Below are positions 1 to 7,653 of a stretch of DNA of 64,000 bases, in pieces. The notes under the pieces are model-generated. The model did not search any database, had not been told where the DNA came from, and saw nothing but the letters and a program-made list of their open reading frames with translations. Position numbers and translations under genes: made by a program. The stretch's first letter is position 1. Every line of letters begins with the position of its first letter. This DNA is from CAIWHR01 sp963843595. GTDB lineage: Bacteria; Pseudomonadota; Gammaproteobacteria; Burkholderiales; Casimicrobiaceae. The stretch is taken from assembly GCA_963843595.1 (NCBI GenBank), contig CAWJLG010000008.1, positions 186,001-250,000 of the forward strand. The letters run 5' to 3'.

Positions 1-408
1 GAAGGGGCTCCGGTCGTCGCGGTCTGCGCGGCGCTCGAAGCCGAGATCGCCGATCTCGAAGGCGAGGACAAGCTCGCTTTCCTGCAAGATCTGGGGCTGA
101 ACGAGCCCGGGCTCGACCGCGTCATCCATGCCGGCTACAGGCTCCTCGGCCTGGAAACCTACTTCACGGCCGGGCCCAAGGAAGTGCGCGCCTGGACCAT
201 TCACGCCGGGGAAACGGCGCCGCAGGCTGCCGGCGTGATTCACACGGACTTCGAAAAGGGCTTCATTCGCGCCGAGGTCATCGCGTTCGAAGACTACATC
301 GCGTGCAAGGGCGAGCACGGAGCGAAGGAGCACGGCAAGATGCGGCTGGAAGGCAAGGAGTACATCGTGCACGACGGCGACGTCATGCATTTCCGGTTCA
401 ACCTGTGA
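1..408 (+). CDS. ychF: YchF/OLA1-type ATPase, C-terminal part (cut by window edge)
   Basis: The reading frame is open from the first base of the window to a TGA at 406-408, so only the last 135 codons are present. The C-terminal stretch (FFTAGPKEVRAWTIH, then APQAAGVIHTDFEKGFIRAE, ending GDVMHFRFNL; the first of these reads YFTAGPKEVRAWTIH here) is the TGS domain typical of YchF. YchF is an Obg-family P-loop ATPase that binds ribosomes and is linked to redox response. The nucleotide-binding G domain lies upstream of the window and cannot be checked. An apparent ATG-like start inside this frame near 184 is not a real start, because homology continues upstream of it. It is followed 15 bases later by a lipoprotein gene on the same strand. 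Confidence 0.93.
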   Translation, partial: EGAPVVAVCAALEAEIADLEGEDKLAFLQDLGLNEPGLDRVIHAGYRLLGLETYFTAGPKEVRAWTIHAGETAPQAAGVIHTDFEKGFIRAEVIAFEDYIACKGEHGAKEHGKMRLEGKEYIVHDGDVMHFRFNL

Positions 409-423
409 TGGAACGCCTGCCCG

Positions 424-888
424 ATGCTCGCGCGAAGGATTGCAGCGCTCTTCGTCATCCTGGCAGGTGCCGCGGCTTGCGCGGCGCTTCCTCCTCGGCT
501 AGTGTCGCCGTCGGTCGAACTCGCGCACGTGCGCGTGGCGCGGCTGGCACCCGATGACACGCGGGTTCGCCTGGTGCTGACCGTGAACAACCCCAATCCC
601 CGGGATCTCGTCGTCGACGCGCTCGAAGCGAAGGTCGTAGTAGAAGGCGGGCAGCTCGCGACCGGAACGCTGGCCGCGCCGGCAACGTTGCGCGCGGGCG
701 CAGATTCGCGGGTGGAGATCGACGCGCGCACCAGTGCCGCGGCGGTCGTCGGCGTCATGGATCGCGTGCTGCGGGAAGGACGCGCACGGTACGAGCTTTC
801 CGGCATCGCCGTCGTTGGGGGCGCTCGCTTCACCCTTGCACGACGCGGTGAATTGCCGGTCGGTGAGATCATCGGTTCCAGACCATGA
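424..888 (+). CDS. LEA14-like (WHy domain) lipoprotein
   Basis: A 154-residue protein. It has an N-terminal signal segment (MLARRIAALFVILAGAAAC) ending in Cys19, which would be lipidated after signal peptidase II cleavage; the residue at -3 is Ala rather than the preferred Leu. The mature part resembles the LEA type-2/WHy beta-sandwich: an early strand pattern with the NNPNPRDLVVDALEAKVVV signature, then alternating hydrophobic strands. Members of this family are small periplasmic, membrane-anchored proteins of unclear function. The stop overlaps the start of dapF by four bases (ATGA), which suggests co-translation. Family assignment is by motif pattern, and no enzymatic role is expected. Confidence 0.75.
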   Translation: MLARRIAALFVILAGAAACAALPPRLVSPSVELAHVRVARLAPDDTRVRLVLTVNNPNPRDLVVDALEAKVVVEGGQLATGTLAAPATLRAGADSRVEIDARTSAAAVVGVMDRVLREGRARYELSGIAVVGGARFTLARRGELPVGEIIGSRP

Positions 889-1727
889 CCACGCTGCAAT
901 TCACCAAGATGCATGGACTCGGGAATGATTTCGTCGTCCTCGACGGCATTCGACAGCGCATCGACCTGACGCGAGAGCAGCTGCAACGCCTGGCCGACCG
1001 ACGGCTCGGTGTGGGCTGCGACCAGGTTCTGGTGGTCGAGCGCGCGACGCATCCCGACGTCGACTTTCGCTACCGGATCTTCAACGCCGACGGCAGCGAG
1101 GTCGAGCAGTGCGGCAATGGCGCGCGCTGCTTCGTCAAATTCGTCCGCGACCACGGCCTCACGGACAAGCGCGCAATCCGCGTCGAGACGGCCGGCGGGA
1201 TCATCGCGCCCGAGCTCGCGGATGACGGGCAGGTCACCGTGGATATGGGCGTTCCCCGCTTCGCGCCGGCCGACGTTCCGTTCGTCAGCGAAAGCGACGC
1301 CCTCGTGCAGCCCGTGGAGGTGGACGGCACGACGGTGGAGATCACGGCACTGTCGATGGGCAACCCCCACGCCGTGCAGGTGGTCGACGATGTCGAGTCC
1401 GCCCCAGTGGCCACGCAGGGGCCAGCGCTGGAGCGGCACGCGCGGTTTCCTCAGCGTGTTAACGCAGGCTACATGCAAGTGGTGGATCGCGCTAACATTC
1501 GCCTGCGCGTGTGGGAACGCGGCGCGGGAGAGACGCTCGCATGTGGCACCGGAGCATGTGCCGCGGTGGCTGCGGGCATTCGGCGCGGCCTGCTTGACCG
1601 GGTGGTCAGGGTTGAGACGCGTGGCGGGGCGCTGATGATCGCATGGCAGGGGCCCGGCACTCCGGTCGCGATGACCGGCCCGGCCGTCACGGTCTTCGAG
1701 GGCACGTGGGACGCTTCCGCCGCGTGA
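885..1727 (+). CDS. dapF: diaminopimelate epimerase
   Basis: DapF interconverts LL- and meso-diaminopimelate, supplying meso-DAP for peptidoglycan and for lysine synthesis in the cytoplasm. The 280-residue protein opens with FTKMHGLGNDFVVLD, the usual family start. The two catalytic cysteines are visible: Cys76 in EQCGNGARC and Cys220 in TLACGTGACA. Length is normal for the family. The ATG at 885 overlaps the preceding lipoprotein stop. The next gene (DUF484) starts 44 bases downstream, followed by xerC; a dapF-DUF484-xerC order is common in Proteobacteria. Confidence 0.97.
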   Translation: MTTLQFTKMHGLGNDFVVLDGIRQRIDLTREQLQRLADRRLGVGCDQVLVVERATHPDVDFRYRIFNADGSEVEQCGNGARCFVKFVRDHGLTDKRAIRVETAGGIIAPELADDGQVTVDMGVPRFAPADVPFVSESDALVQPVEVDGTTVEITALSMGNPHAVQVVDDVESAPVATQGPALERHARFPQRVNAGYMQVVDRANIRLRVWERGAGETLACGTGACAAVAAGIRRGLLDRVVRVETRGGALMIAWQGPGTPVAMTGPAVTVFEGTWDASAA

Positions 1728-1771
1728 AGCTGCGCGCTGGAGCCGGACACGATAACGAAGGAATGGTGTCG

Positions 1772-2425
1772 ATGGACGCGAAGGCCGTCGCGGAGTACCT
1801 GCAGCAGAACCCGAAGTTCTTCGAGGATTACGCGGACATGATCGCGGAGATCTTCGTGCCGCATCCGCATGGCGGCCACGCGATACCGATTGCCGAGCGG
1901 CAGATCGTCTCCCTGCGCGAGAAGAACGGCGAGCTCGAGAGCCGGCTGCGGGAGATGATCCGGTTCGGCACCGAGAACGACCAGATCAGCGAAAAGCTAC
2001 ACCGGTCGACGCTTGCGTTGTTTGCCGCCGCGGACCTCGAGACGACGCTCGCCGTCCTCTATCACAGTCTCAAGGAGGATTTCGCGGTACCCCACGTGAC
2101 TGCCCGCCTGTGGGGCAAGGTGCCCGAGCAATCCTACCTTCCGGAGCTCGCGGCGACGACCCACGAGCTGCGCGAGTACGCGGACCAGCTCGGGGCACCC
2201 TATTGCGGACCGAATTCGCCGTTCGAGTCGCGGGACTGGTTCGACGCGAGCGACGCCTTGAAGTCGTTCGCGTTCCTCCCGCTGCGCACCGCCCACACGT
2301 TCGGCATGCTGGGGCTCGCGAGCGAGGATCCGCAACGCTTCTATGCCGGGATGGGCACGGTCTACCTCACGCGGCTCGCGGAACTCGCGAGCGTGGCAAC
2401 CGCGCGCTACCTGCCGCCGGCCTGA
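1772..2425 (+). CDS. DUF484 family protein
   Basis: A 217-residue protein starting MDAKAVAEYLQQNPKFFEDY, the classical DUF484 opening, followed by a helical stretch (SLREKNGELESRLREMI) and a GAF-like C-terminal half. Function is unknown; in many Proteobacteria it sits between dapF and xerC. Two ATGs are close together at 1763 and 1772. The second is preferred because the GAAGGA ribosome-binding site at 1757-1762 is then nine bases away, while it would directly abut the first. The frame is open upstream to 1643, but that extension is Arg-rich and overlaps dapF. Confidence 0.88.
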   Translation: MDAKAVAEYLQQNPKFFEDYADMIAEIFVPHPHGGHAIPIAERQIVSLREKNGELESRLREMIRFGTENDQISEKLHRSTLALFAAADLETTLAVLYHSLKEDFAVPHVTARLWGKVPEQSYLPELAATTHELREYADQLGAPYCGPNSPFESRDWFDASDALKSFAFLPLRTAHTFGMLGLASEDPQRFYAGMGTVYLTRLAELASVATARYLPPA

Positions 2426-2444
2426 CCCGGCAACACCGGCCCCG

Positions 2445-3374
2445 TTGGCGAACCCGAAACCGCCACCAGCATCCCGCGCGATTGCGCCGGCCAACCGCGA
2501 ATTGCTCGATGCATTCGCGATGTATCTAACCGGGCGGCCGGCGAACACGCGCGAGGCGTACCTGCGCGATGCCTCCGCGCTGGCGAACCTTGCCGGGGAT
2601 GCCGCGCTCACAGGGCTGACTGCGCCGCAGCTGCGGCGATTTCTCGCCACGCTGCACGCCCGCGGCCTCGCCGGCCGAAGCCTCGCGCGCATGCTGTCGT
2701 CGTGGCGCGCGTTGTATGGCTTTGTCCTGGATCGGAACGGCGGGATCAAGGAGAGCCCTTGCGCCGGACTGAAGGCACCCCGCTCGCCGAAGAAACTTCC
2801 GGCCGCACTGTCCCCGGATGAGGCCGTGCGTCTGGTGCAGATCGCCGACGGCGAACCGCTTGCGATTTGCGATCGGGCGTGGCTGGAACTCGCGTATTCG
2901 TCCGGCTTGCGCCTTTCGGAGATCGCCGGGCTCGATGTGGACAGACTCGACCTCGACACCGGGGAGGTGCGGGTGTGGGGCAAGGGGGCGAAAGAACGGA
3001 TCGTTCCGGTCGGGGCCGCGGCGCGCGAGGCGCTGAAAAAGTGGCTCGCCGTTCGCGCGATGATGAAGAACGTGGAAACGAGGGCGTTGTTCGTCGGGCG
3101 ATCCGGCGCGCGAATCACGCCGCGCGCCATCGAGCGCCGGCTGGCGGTGTGGGCAGTGAAACAGGGCCTGCCGCGGCATGTGCACCCGCACATGCTTCGT
3201 CATTCGTTCGCCTCGCACGTGCTGCAATCGTCCGGGGACCTGCGGGCCGTGCAGGAGATGCTCGGCCACGCGTCGATCGCGAGCACGCAGGTGTACACAC
3301 ACCTCGACTTCCAGGCATTGGCGAAGGTCTACGACGCCGCGCATCCCCGTGCGAAGAAGGCGCGAGCGCGCTAG
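2445..3374 (+). CDS. xerC: tyrosine recombinase XerC
   Basis: XerC, with XerD, resolves chromosome dimers at dif. The protein has the SAM-like N-terminal DNA-binding domain (ELLDAFAMYLTGRPANTREAY) and the C-terminal catalytic domain. Counted from the chosen start, the catalytic set is Arg156 (SSGLRLSEI), Lys180 region (GKGAKER), His249 and Arg252 (HMLRHSF), His275 (LGHASI) and the nucleophile Tyr284 (TQVYTH). The start is uncertain. A TTG at 2445 is the first plausible codon after the DUF484 stop; longer versions would overlap DUF484, and the ATG at 2520-2522 would cut into the N-terminal domain. It is convergent with the next gene, and their stop codons overlap (3371-3374). Confidence 0.93.
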   Translation: MANPKPPPASRAIAPANRELLDAFAMYLTGRPANTREAYLRDASALANLAGDAALTGLTAPQLRRFLATLHARGLAGRSLARMLSSWRALYGFVLDRNGGIKESPCAGLKAPRSPKKLPAALSPDEAVRLVQIADGEPLAICDRAWLELAYSSGLRLSEIAGLDVDRLDLDTGEVRVWGKGAKERIVPVGAAAREALKKWLAVRAMMKNVETRALFVGRSGARITPRAIERRLAVWAVKQGLPRHVHPHMLRHSFASHVLQSSGDLRAVQEMLGHASIASTQVYTHLDFQALAKVYDAAHPRAKKARAR

Positions 3375-3892
3375 GCCGAATCGCCGCCGACTCGCGTGAG
3401 GCCCGGCAGCCACGGCAGATCGGTGACCCCGGGATCCCGCCCGGCCTGCCGGATGAGCGTCGTCAGCTGGCCGCGATGGTGCGTGCCGTGGTTGAAGAGG
3501 TGCACCACCGCCGCCGCGCGCGGCAATATCCGGACCTTGCCATCGGCCGCGCTCGTATAGACCAGTTCCCCGCCGAGCCATTCCGGCGTCACGTGCCCGG
3601 CCCAGTCGAGAATCCGGGTGTCCGTGATATCGCGCTCGCGGCGCAAACCGTCGAAGTCCGCATACATGTCGCGGCCGAATGCGGGATGGGCGCACGCGTC
3701 GCCGATGAATCGGCCGAGCCACACGCGGTCGCCCCAGAGCAGGTGGTTCAGCGTGCCGTGCATCGAGCCGAAAAACGCACCCCGATCGCGCTTGCGTTCC
3801 TCGTCCGCGAACTCCGACAGGAGCGCGCACAGCCGCTCGTTCATCCAACGACTGTAGCGCGCCATCAACTGGCAATATTCGGGGGCGATCAT
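3371..3892 (-). CDS. DinB family protein
   Basis: A 173-residue four-helix-bundle protein of the DinB/YfiT family. The three metal-binding histidines expected for the family are present: His50 in GTLNHLLWGD, and His135 and His139 in FNHGTHHRGQL. Many members act as metal-dependent thiol S-transferases, but the substrate of this one cannot be told from sequence. The start at 3892 is fixed by the conserved opening MIAPEYCQLMARYSRWMNERL. Its ATG overlaps the stop of a possible 39-codon ORF (ATGA). The stop overlaps that of xerC on the other strand. Confidence 0.9.
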   Translation of the reverse strand: MIAPEYCQLMARYSRWMNERLCALLSEFADEERKRDRGAFFGSMHGTLNHLLWGDRVWLGRFIGDACAHPAFGRDMYADFDGLRRERDITDTRILDWAGHVTPEWLGGELVYTSAADGKVRILPRAAAVVHLFNHGTHHRGQLTTLIRQAGRDPGVTDLPWLPGLTRVGGDSA

Positions 3893-4008
3893 GCGGGAAC
3901 GGCGGCTTCGGCGAGTTGCTCGACGTCGATGTCGGGCATCCGTTCGATGAACCGCTGCTCGCGGTACTGCAGGGGTCCGACAGGCGCGGTCGTGAGATGG
4001 GGAACCAC
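3889..4008 (-). CDS. possible small coupled ORF upstream of dinB-like gene
   Basis: A 39-residue frame with a GTG start at 4008 and a TGA that overlaps the dinB-like ATG in an ATGA junction. It reads VVPHLTTAPVGPL, then QYREQRFIERMPDIDVEQLA, ending EAAVPA. Third codon positions are mostly G or C as in neighbouring genes, while the other two frames look Arg/Pro-rich and non-coding. The frame stays open further upstream to about the amtB terminator, so a longer version is possible, but no better start was seen. It lies downstream of a TACAAT box at 4036-4041. I do not recognise a family. It could be a real small protein, a translational leader, or chance. Confidence 0.35.
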   Translation of the reverse strand: MVPHLTTAPVGPLQYREQRFIERMPDIDVEQLAEAAVPA

Positions 4009-4035
4009 GGGCTTTGGCTCGTGCGTGGAGGTCGG

Positions 4036-4041
4036 ATTGTA
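4036..4041 (-). promoter_or_regulatory. possible -10 box (TACAAT) for the dinB-like unit
   Basis: On the minus strand TACAAT sits just after the amtB terminator and about 145 bases before the dinB-like ATG. A new transcript must start here if that terminator works. A -35 match is weak (TGGAAG, 18-base spacer). Confidence 0.35.
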
Positions 4042-4114
4042 GCCGACGACAGCGGCGCGCTTCCAGGACCGGCAGCGGCCGGGACGACCGGGCGCACCGG
4101 TCTTCGCGGGGACG

Positions 4115-4145
4115 AAAAAAACGGGGCGCCGTGAGGGGCGCCCCG
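4115..4145 (-). terminator. intrinsic terminator of the torF-glnK-amtB unit
   Basis: On the minus strand a GC-rich inverted repeat (GGGGCGCC, six-base loop, GGCGCCCC) is followed by a run of seven T. It lies about 110 bases downstream of the amtB stop and points in the amtB direction. Confidence 0.85.
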
Positions 4146-4253
4146 ATTAGCCACCGAGGAGAAACTGCCTTGATGCGTCGAGGGAGAGAGGCCCCTCGAT
4201 TTACGCCACGCGGCGGACGGATCCACCGCGCAGCGTAATGGTTGCAGCGGGAC

Positions 4254-5777
4254 CTACATCCGGTACGCCGACTCGCCGTGCGAGCTGATGTCGAGGCCTT
4301 CGCGCTCTTCCTCTTCGCTGACGCGCAGCCCGACCACCAGATCGACGATCTTGTACGAAACATAGGCGACCACGGCCGACCAGACAATCGTGAGGCCGAC
4401 AGCCTTCGCCTGGATAAAGAGCTGCGCCATGTATCCGGGAAACTCGGTCTTGCCGGTGACCCAGTCGGCGACCACGCTCGGTCCGCCGAGATCCGGCGAC
4501 ACGAAGATGCCGGTGAGCAATGCCCCGAGAATCCCGCCGACCGCGTGGACACCGAACACGTCCAGCGAGTCGTCGACGCCGATCAACCGTTTCAGGCCGT
4601 TCACGCCCCACAGGCAGACCAGCCCGGCGGCCGTTCCGATCACGAACGCCCCCGGGATGCCGACGTTGCCGGCAGCCGGGGTGATCGCGACCAGGCCCGC
4701 GACGGCGCCCGAAGCGGCACCGAGCATCGACGGCTTGCCCTTGAACAGCCATTCGCCGAAGGTCCACGACAATACGGCACAGGCGGTGGCGAGGAACGTG
4801 TTCATGAAGGCGAGGGCGGCGGAGTTGTTCGCTTCGAGCGCGGAACCCGCGTTGAAGCCGAACCATCCCATCCACAGCAACGAGGCTCCGATCATCGTCA
4901 TCGGCAGGTTGTTCGGGGCCATCGCCTCCTTGCCGTAGCCGATGCGCTTGCCCATCACGATCGCGCCGACCAGGCCGGCGATACCGGCGTTGATGTGGAC
5001 GACGGTGCCGCCCGCGAAGTCGAGCGCGCCCCACTGCCACATCAGGCCGGCCTTCGCGTTCTGCGCGTCGACCACGTTGGCCGCCGTGTAGGCGTCCGGG
5101 CCGGGCCAGAACCAGACCATGTGCGCGATCGGGAGGTATGAGAACGTGAACCACAGCACCGAGAACAGCAGCACTGCCGAGAACTTCGCGCGCTCGGCAA
5201 AGGCGCCGAGGATCAGGCAGACCGTGATCGCCGCGAACGTCGCCTGGAACGCGACGTAAACAAGCTCTGGCAGCGGCGTGTTCTTGCTGAACGTCGCGGC
5301 CATCGCGAACTCGCCCTTGGCCGAATCGAACGTGCCCTTCAGGAACAGCCGGTCCAGACCGCCGAAGTAGGCGTTCCCCTCGGTGAACGCGATGCTGTAG
5401 CCGTACACGCACCAGAGCACGGTGATCAGCGAGAACACGACGAACACCTGCATCAGCACCGAGAGCATGTTCTTCGACCGAACCATGCCACCATAGAACA
5501 GCGCCAGCGCGGGCACGCTCATCATCAGCACGAGTGCCGTGGACAGCAGCATCCACGACACGTCGCCCTTGTTCGGCGTCGGCGCGGGTGCCGCCGTCGC
5601 GGCGGGTGCGGCTTCGGGCGCGGCTGCCGCCGCGGCTGCGGGCGCCGCGGCAACGGGAGCCGTCGCGGCGGGCTTGCCCGCATCGGGCTTCATCTCGGGC
5701 GTCTTGTCTTGGGCATATGCGGCGCTAGCCAGACCGAGTGCCCCGGCAAGCGCAAGAAGTGCAATCAATCGCTTCAT
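4254..5777 (-). CDS. amtB: ammonium transporter AmtB
   Basis: A 507-residue inner-membrane ammonium channel of the Amt/Rh family. An N-terminal signal peptide (MKRLIALLALAGALGLASAAYA) is followed by an unusually long Ala/Pro-rich linker up to about residue 70, and then the 11-helix Amt core. The pore twin histidines are visible: His261 in VVHINAGIAG and His411 in GVHAVGGILG. The start at 5777 was chosen over one nine codons earlier because GAGGGGAA lies a few bases upstream and the signal peptide begins there. Only ten bases separate it from glnK, the usual coupling that lets the PII protein block the channel. An intrinsic terminator follows. Confidence 0.97.
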   Translation of the reverse strand: MKRLIALLALAGALGLASAAYAQDKTPEMKPDAGKPAATAPVAAAPAAAAAAAPEAAPAATAAPAPTPNKGDVSWMLLSTALVLMMSVPALALFYGGMVRSKNMLSVLMQVFVVFSLITVLWCVYGYSIAFTEGNAYFGGLDRLFLKGTFDSAKGEFAMAATFSKNTPLPELVYVAFQATFAAITVCLILGAFAERAKFSAVLLFSVLWFTFSYLPIAHMVWFWPGPDAYTAANVVDAQNAKAGLMWQWGALDFAGGTVVHINAGIAGLVGAIVMGKRIGYGKEAMAPNNLPMTMIGASLLWMGWFGFNAGSALEANNSAALAFMNTFLATACAVLSWTFGEWLFKGKPSMLGAASGAVAGLVAITPAAGNVGIPGAFVIGTAAGLVCLWGVNGLKRLIGVDDSLDVFGVHAVGGILGALLTGIFVSPDLGGPSVVADWVTGKTEFPGYMAQLFIQAKAVGLTIVWSAVVAYVSYKIVDLVVGLRVSEEEEREGLDISSHGESAYRM

Positions 5778-5787
5778 GGTGTTCCCC

Positions 5788-6126
5788 TCACAGCGCTTCC
5801 GCACCGGTCTCGCCGGTACGAATGCGCACGACCTGTTCGAGATCGAAGACGAAGATCTTGCCGTCGCCGATCTTGCCGGTATTGGCGGACTTCTCGATCG
5901 CCTCGATGACGCGCTCGAGCATGTCGCTCTTGATCGCGGCTTCGATCTTCACCTTCGGCAGGAAATCGACGACATACTCGGCGCCGCGATACAGCTCGGT
6001 GTGGCCTTTCTGCCGCCCGAAACCCTTGACTTCGGTGACGGTGATTCCCTGGACGCCGATCGCCGACAGGGCCTCGCGGACCTCGTCGAGCTTGAACGGC
6101 TTGATGATGGCGGTGACCAGTTTCAT
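5788..6126 (-). CDS. glnK: PII nitrogen regulatory protein (GlnK/GlnB type)
   Basis: A 112-residue PII trimer protein that senses 2-oxoglutarate, ATP/ADP and glutamine status and, when paired with amtB, binds the channel under nitrogen-replete conditions. It starts MKLVTAIIKPFKLDEVREAL. The T-loop with the uridylylation target Tyr51 is intact (GHTELYRGAEYVVDFLPK), as is the B-loop TGKIGDGKIFV. I call it GlnK because of its position directly before amtB; sequence alone does not separate GlnK from GlnB with certainty. It sits in a unit that starts with a torF-like porin gene and is read from a sigma-54 promoter. Confidence 0.95.
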   Translation of the reverse strand: MKLVTAIIKPFKLDEVREALSAIGVQGITVTEVKGFGRQKGHTELYRGAEYVVDFLPKVKIEAAIKSDMLERVIEAIEKSANTGKIGDGKIFVFDLEQVVRIRTGETGAEAL

Positions 6127-6171
6127 GGTGTCCTCGCGGTTGGGTTTTCCGTTGTGCGCAGCGGGACGGCG

Positions 6172-7014
6172 TCAGAACGTCTTCTTGACGTAGACGACGC
6201 CGCGGTCCTTCGCGGTGTCGTAGCCGGTGAGGTCGGTGTAGAAGGCCGACTTCGCGTTGTTGCCGGTGTAGTAGGCGCCGATTTCGAGTCCCTTGAACGC
6301 GCCGTCGGGCACCGTGTACGAAGCACCGAGCTTCCAGTCGTCGTATCCGACCTTCGCGTCGCCGCTTGCGTCGTGGCGGACATCGAGGATGCCGTAGTGC
6401 GCGAGCAGCGCGATTCCCGTTTCGCCGACCGGGTACGCGGCAGAGAGATCGACGTAGACGGTGCCGTCGGTCTTCTGTCCCGTCGGTTGCGCACCGAAGT
6501 AGTCCTGGAGGTTGTAGCTGACCTTGGCGCTCAGCCACTTCCAGCTGATCGCGCCATAGACCTCCCACGTGTCGGCATTGGCGAAGCCGGGATTGCGCGT
6601 GCCGGGGTAGTAGTAGTAGAGCGTACCGACGTCGTAGCCCCAGTCGTCGCTGCCGGGGAAATTGGATTTGTAGCCGCCGTAGAAGTCCCACTCGAGGCTG
6701 GACCGGGTGTACGCGCCGAAGTCTTGGAGCCAGCTGATGTTCGAACCCCACGTGCCGAGATAGAAGCCGCTCGAATGCGCGTAATCGAAGCCCCCCTGGA
6801 CGGCGGGCTTGCCGGCGGTCTGGGCGATGCCCCGGAAGATGTATTCGCTGAACAGGCCGACGTTCGCCGTGATCGTGTGCTCGGGGGTCGATGCTGGCGC
6901 CGGCGCCGGCGCGGCAGCAGGCGCAGCGGTGGTTTGGGCAAGCGCGCCGCCCGCGAATAGCGCGGACGTCGCAAGCACCAGGGCAGCGGTATGGCGACGG
7001 AGGGGCGTGGACAT
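6172..7014 (-). CDS. TorF family putative outer-membrane porin
   Basis: A 280-residue exported beta-barrel-like protein. The signal peptide (MSTPLRRHTAALVLATSALF and on to GGALAQ) is followed by a short Ala/Pro linker and then a domain opening HTITANVGLFSEYIFRGIAQ, the hallmark of the TorF/Gcw_chp family. It ends VVYVKKTF with the C-terminal aromatic residue typical of outer-membrane barrels. The start at 7014 has AAGGA seven bases upstream and skips a longer N-terminus that lacks signal character. It is the first gene of the glnK-amtB unit, so it is probably induced by nitrogen limitation. The cargo is unknown; a role in uptake of nitrogenous compounds is inference from context. Confidence 0.9.
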   Translation of the reverse strand: MSTPLRRHTAALVLATSALFAGGALAQTTAAPAAAPAPAPASTPEHTITANVGLFSEYIFRGIAQTAGKPAVQGGFDYAHSSGFYLGTWGSNISWLQDFGAYTRSSLEWDFYGGYKSNFPGSDDWGYDVGTLYYYYPGTRNPGFANADTWEVYGAISWKWLSAKVSYNLQDYFGAQPTGQKTDGTVYVDLSAAYPVGETGIALLAHYGILDVRHDASGDAKVGYDDWKLGASYTVPDGAFKGLEIGAYYTGNNAKSAFYTDLTGYDTAKDRGVVYVKKTF

Positions 7015-7077
7015 GACAATTTCCTTGAAGTGGTGGGCCGGGATGCTGAGAATGTGAGTCACTGCAGATGAATGCTC

Positions 7078-7094
7078 AGCATTTCGTGTGCCAA
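7078..7094 (-). promoter_or_regulatory. sigma-54 promoter of torF-glnK-amtB
   Basis: Minus-strand TTGGCACACGAAATGCT matches the -24/-12 consensus with the invariant GG and GC exactly ten bases apart. It lies 63 bases from the torF-like start codon. An RpoN-dependent promoter is expected for a PII-amtB operon. Confidence 0.88.
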
Positions 7095-7166
7095 TTAAAA
7101 AACACGCTATTTTTCAATAAGTTGTACGTATTTTGCCGCATCGCAGCATCGGCTGCGACGGCTGCG

Positions 7167-7183
7167 CGCACAATATCGGTGCG
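7167..7183 (-). promoter_or_regulatory. NtrC-type activator site 1
   Basis: CGCACAATATCGGTGCG agrees with the NtrC dyad TGCAC-N7-GTGCA at most positions. Its centre is about 108 bases upstream of the predicted sigma-54 start, the same spacing as the proximal enhancer of E. coli glnA. Confidence 0.75.
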
Positions 7184-7197
7184 TCGGCTCGATGCGT

Positions 7198-7214
7198 TGC
7201 ACGCACCTGGGGCA
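7198..7214 (-). promoter_or_regulatory. NtrC-type activator site 2
   Basis: TGCACGCACCTGGGGCA is a weaker match to the NtrC dyad. Its centre is 31 bases from site 1, about three helical turns, again as in the classical glnA enhancer pair. Confidence 0.6.
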
Positions 7215-7332
7215 GTGGTGGCTTGTTCCCGCCAAAACGATGTCGCGCGTCGACCGAAGGGCCTAGCGCGCGTGTTCGGGGTTGTTTGCTAGACTCGATT
7301 GCCTATCGTCTTCCCCAATGAAGGACGCGCTC

Positions 7333-7587
7333 ATGCTCAATACCAAGCCCTTCGATGAACTCGCCGCGAAGATCGGGCAGGCGCTGCAGAACAGCCCGGC
7401 GAAGGACATCGAGAAGAACGTGAAGACAATGCTGTCGAGCGGGCTCGCGCGGCTCGATCTGGTTCCGCGCGCCGAATTCGATGTTCAGTCGCAGGTGCTG
7501 CTCAAGACCCGCGAGAAACTCGAGGCGCTCGAGCGGCGATTGACAGAACTCGAGGCGCGATTCCCACCGTCCGGTGCGGACAAGTAG
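7333..7587 (+). CDS. ubiK: ubiquinone biosynthesis accessory factor UbiK (BMFP domain)
   Basis: An 84-residue protein: a short N-terminal helix (MLNTKPFDELAAKIGQAL), then a C-terminal coiled coil (TREKLEALERRLTELEARF), the layout of the YqiC/UbiK/BMFP family. UbiK helps the late steps of ubiquinone synthesis, working with UbiJ in a lipid-binding complex. The start at 7333 is preferred over the ATG at 7318, because GAAGGA at 7319-7324 is then eight bases upstream. An extended -10-like TGCTAGACT lies at 7287-7295. It precedes comM by 66 bases, a common betaproteobacterial neighbourhood. Confidence 0.88.
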   Translation: MLNTKPFDELAAKIGQALQNSPAKDIEKNVKTMLSSGLARLDLVPRAEFDVQSQVLLKTREKLEALERRLTELEARFPPSGADK

Positions 7588-7653
7588 CGAGCGCCAGCGC
7601 GCCGAGCGGTGGGGATCGTTCCATGCGCGGCGATGGCGTGAGGCAGGCCTCCA

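Noticed and set aside
294..1478. A 394-residue minus-strand frame opposite dapF
   Set aside because: Covers dapF, which has both catalytic cysteines; no recognisable domain on the minus strand.
7090..7135. AT-rich island as a transferred element or origin
   Set aside because: It is short and holds the sigma-54 promoter, with no DnaA-box cluster or integration signature.
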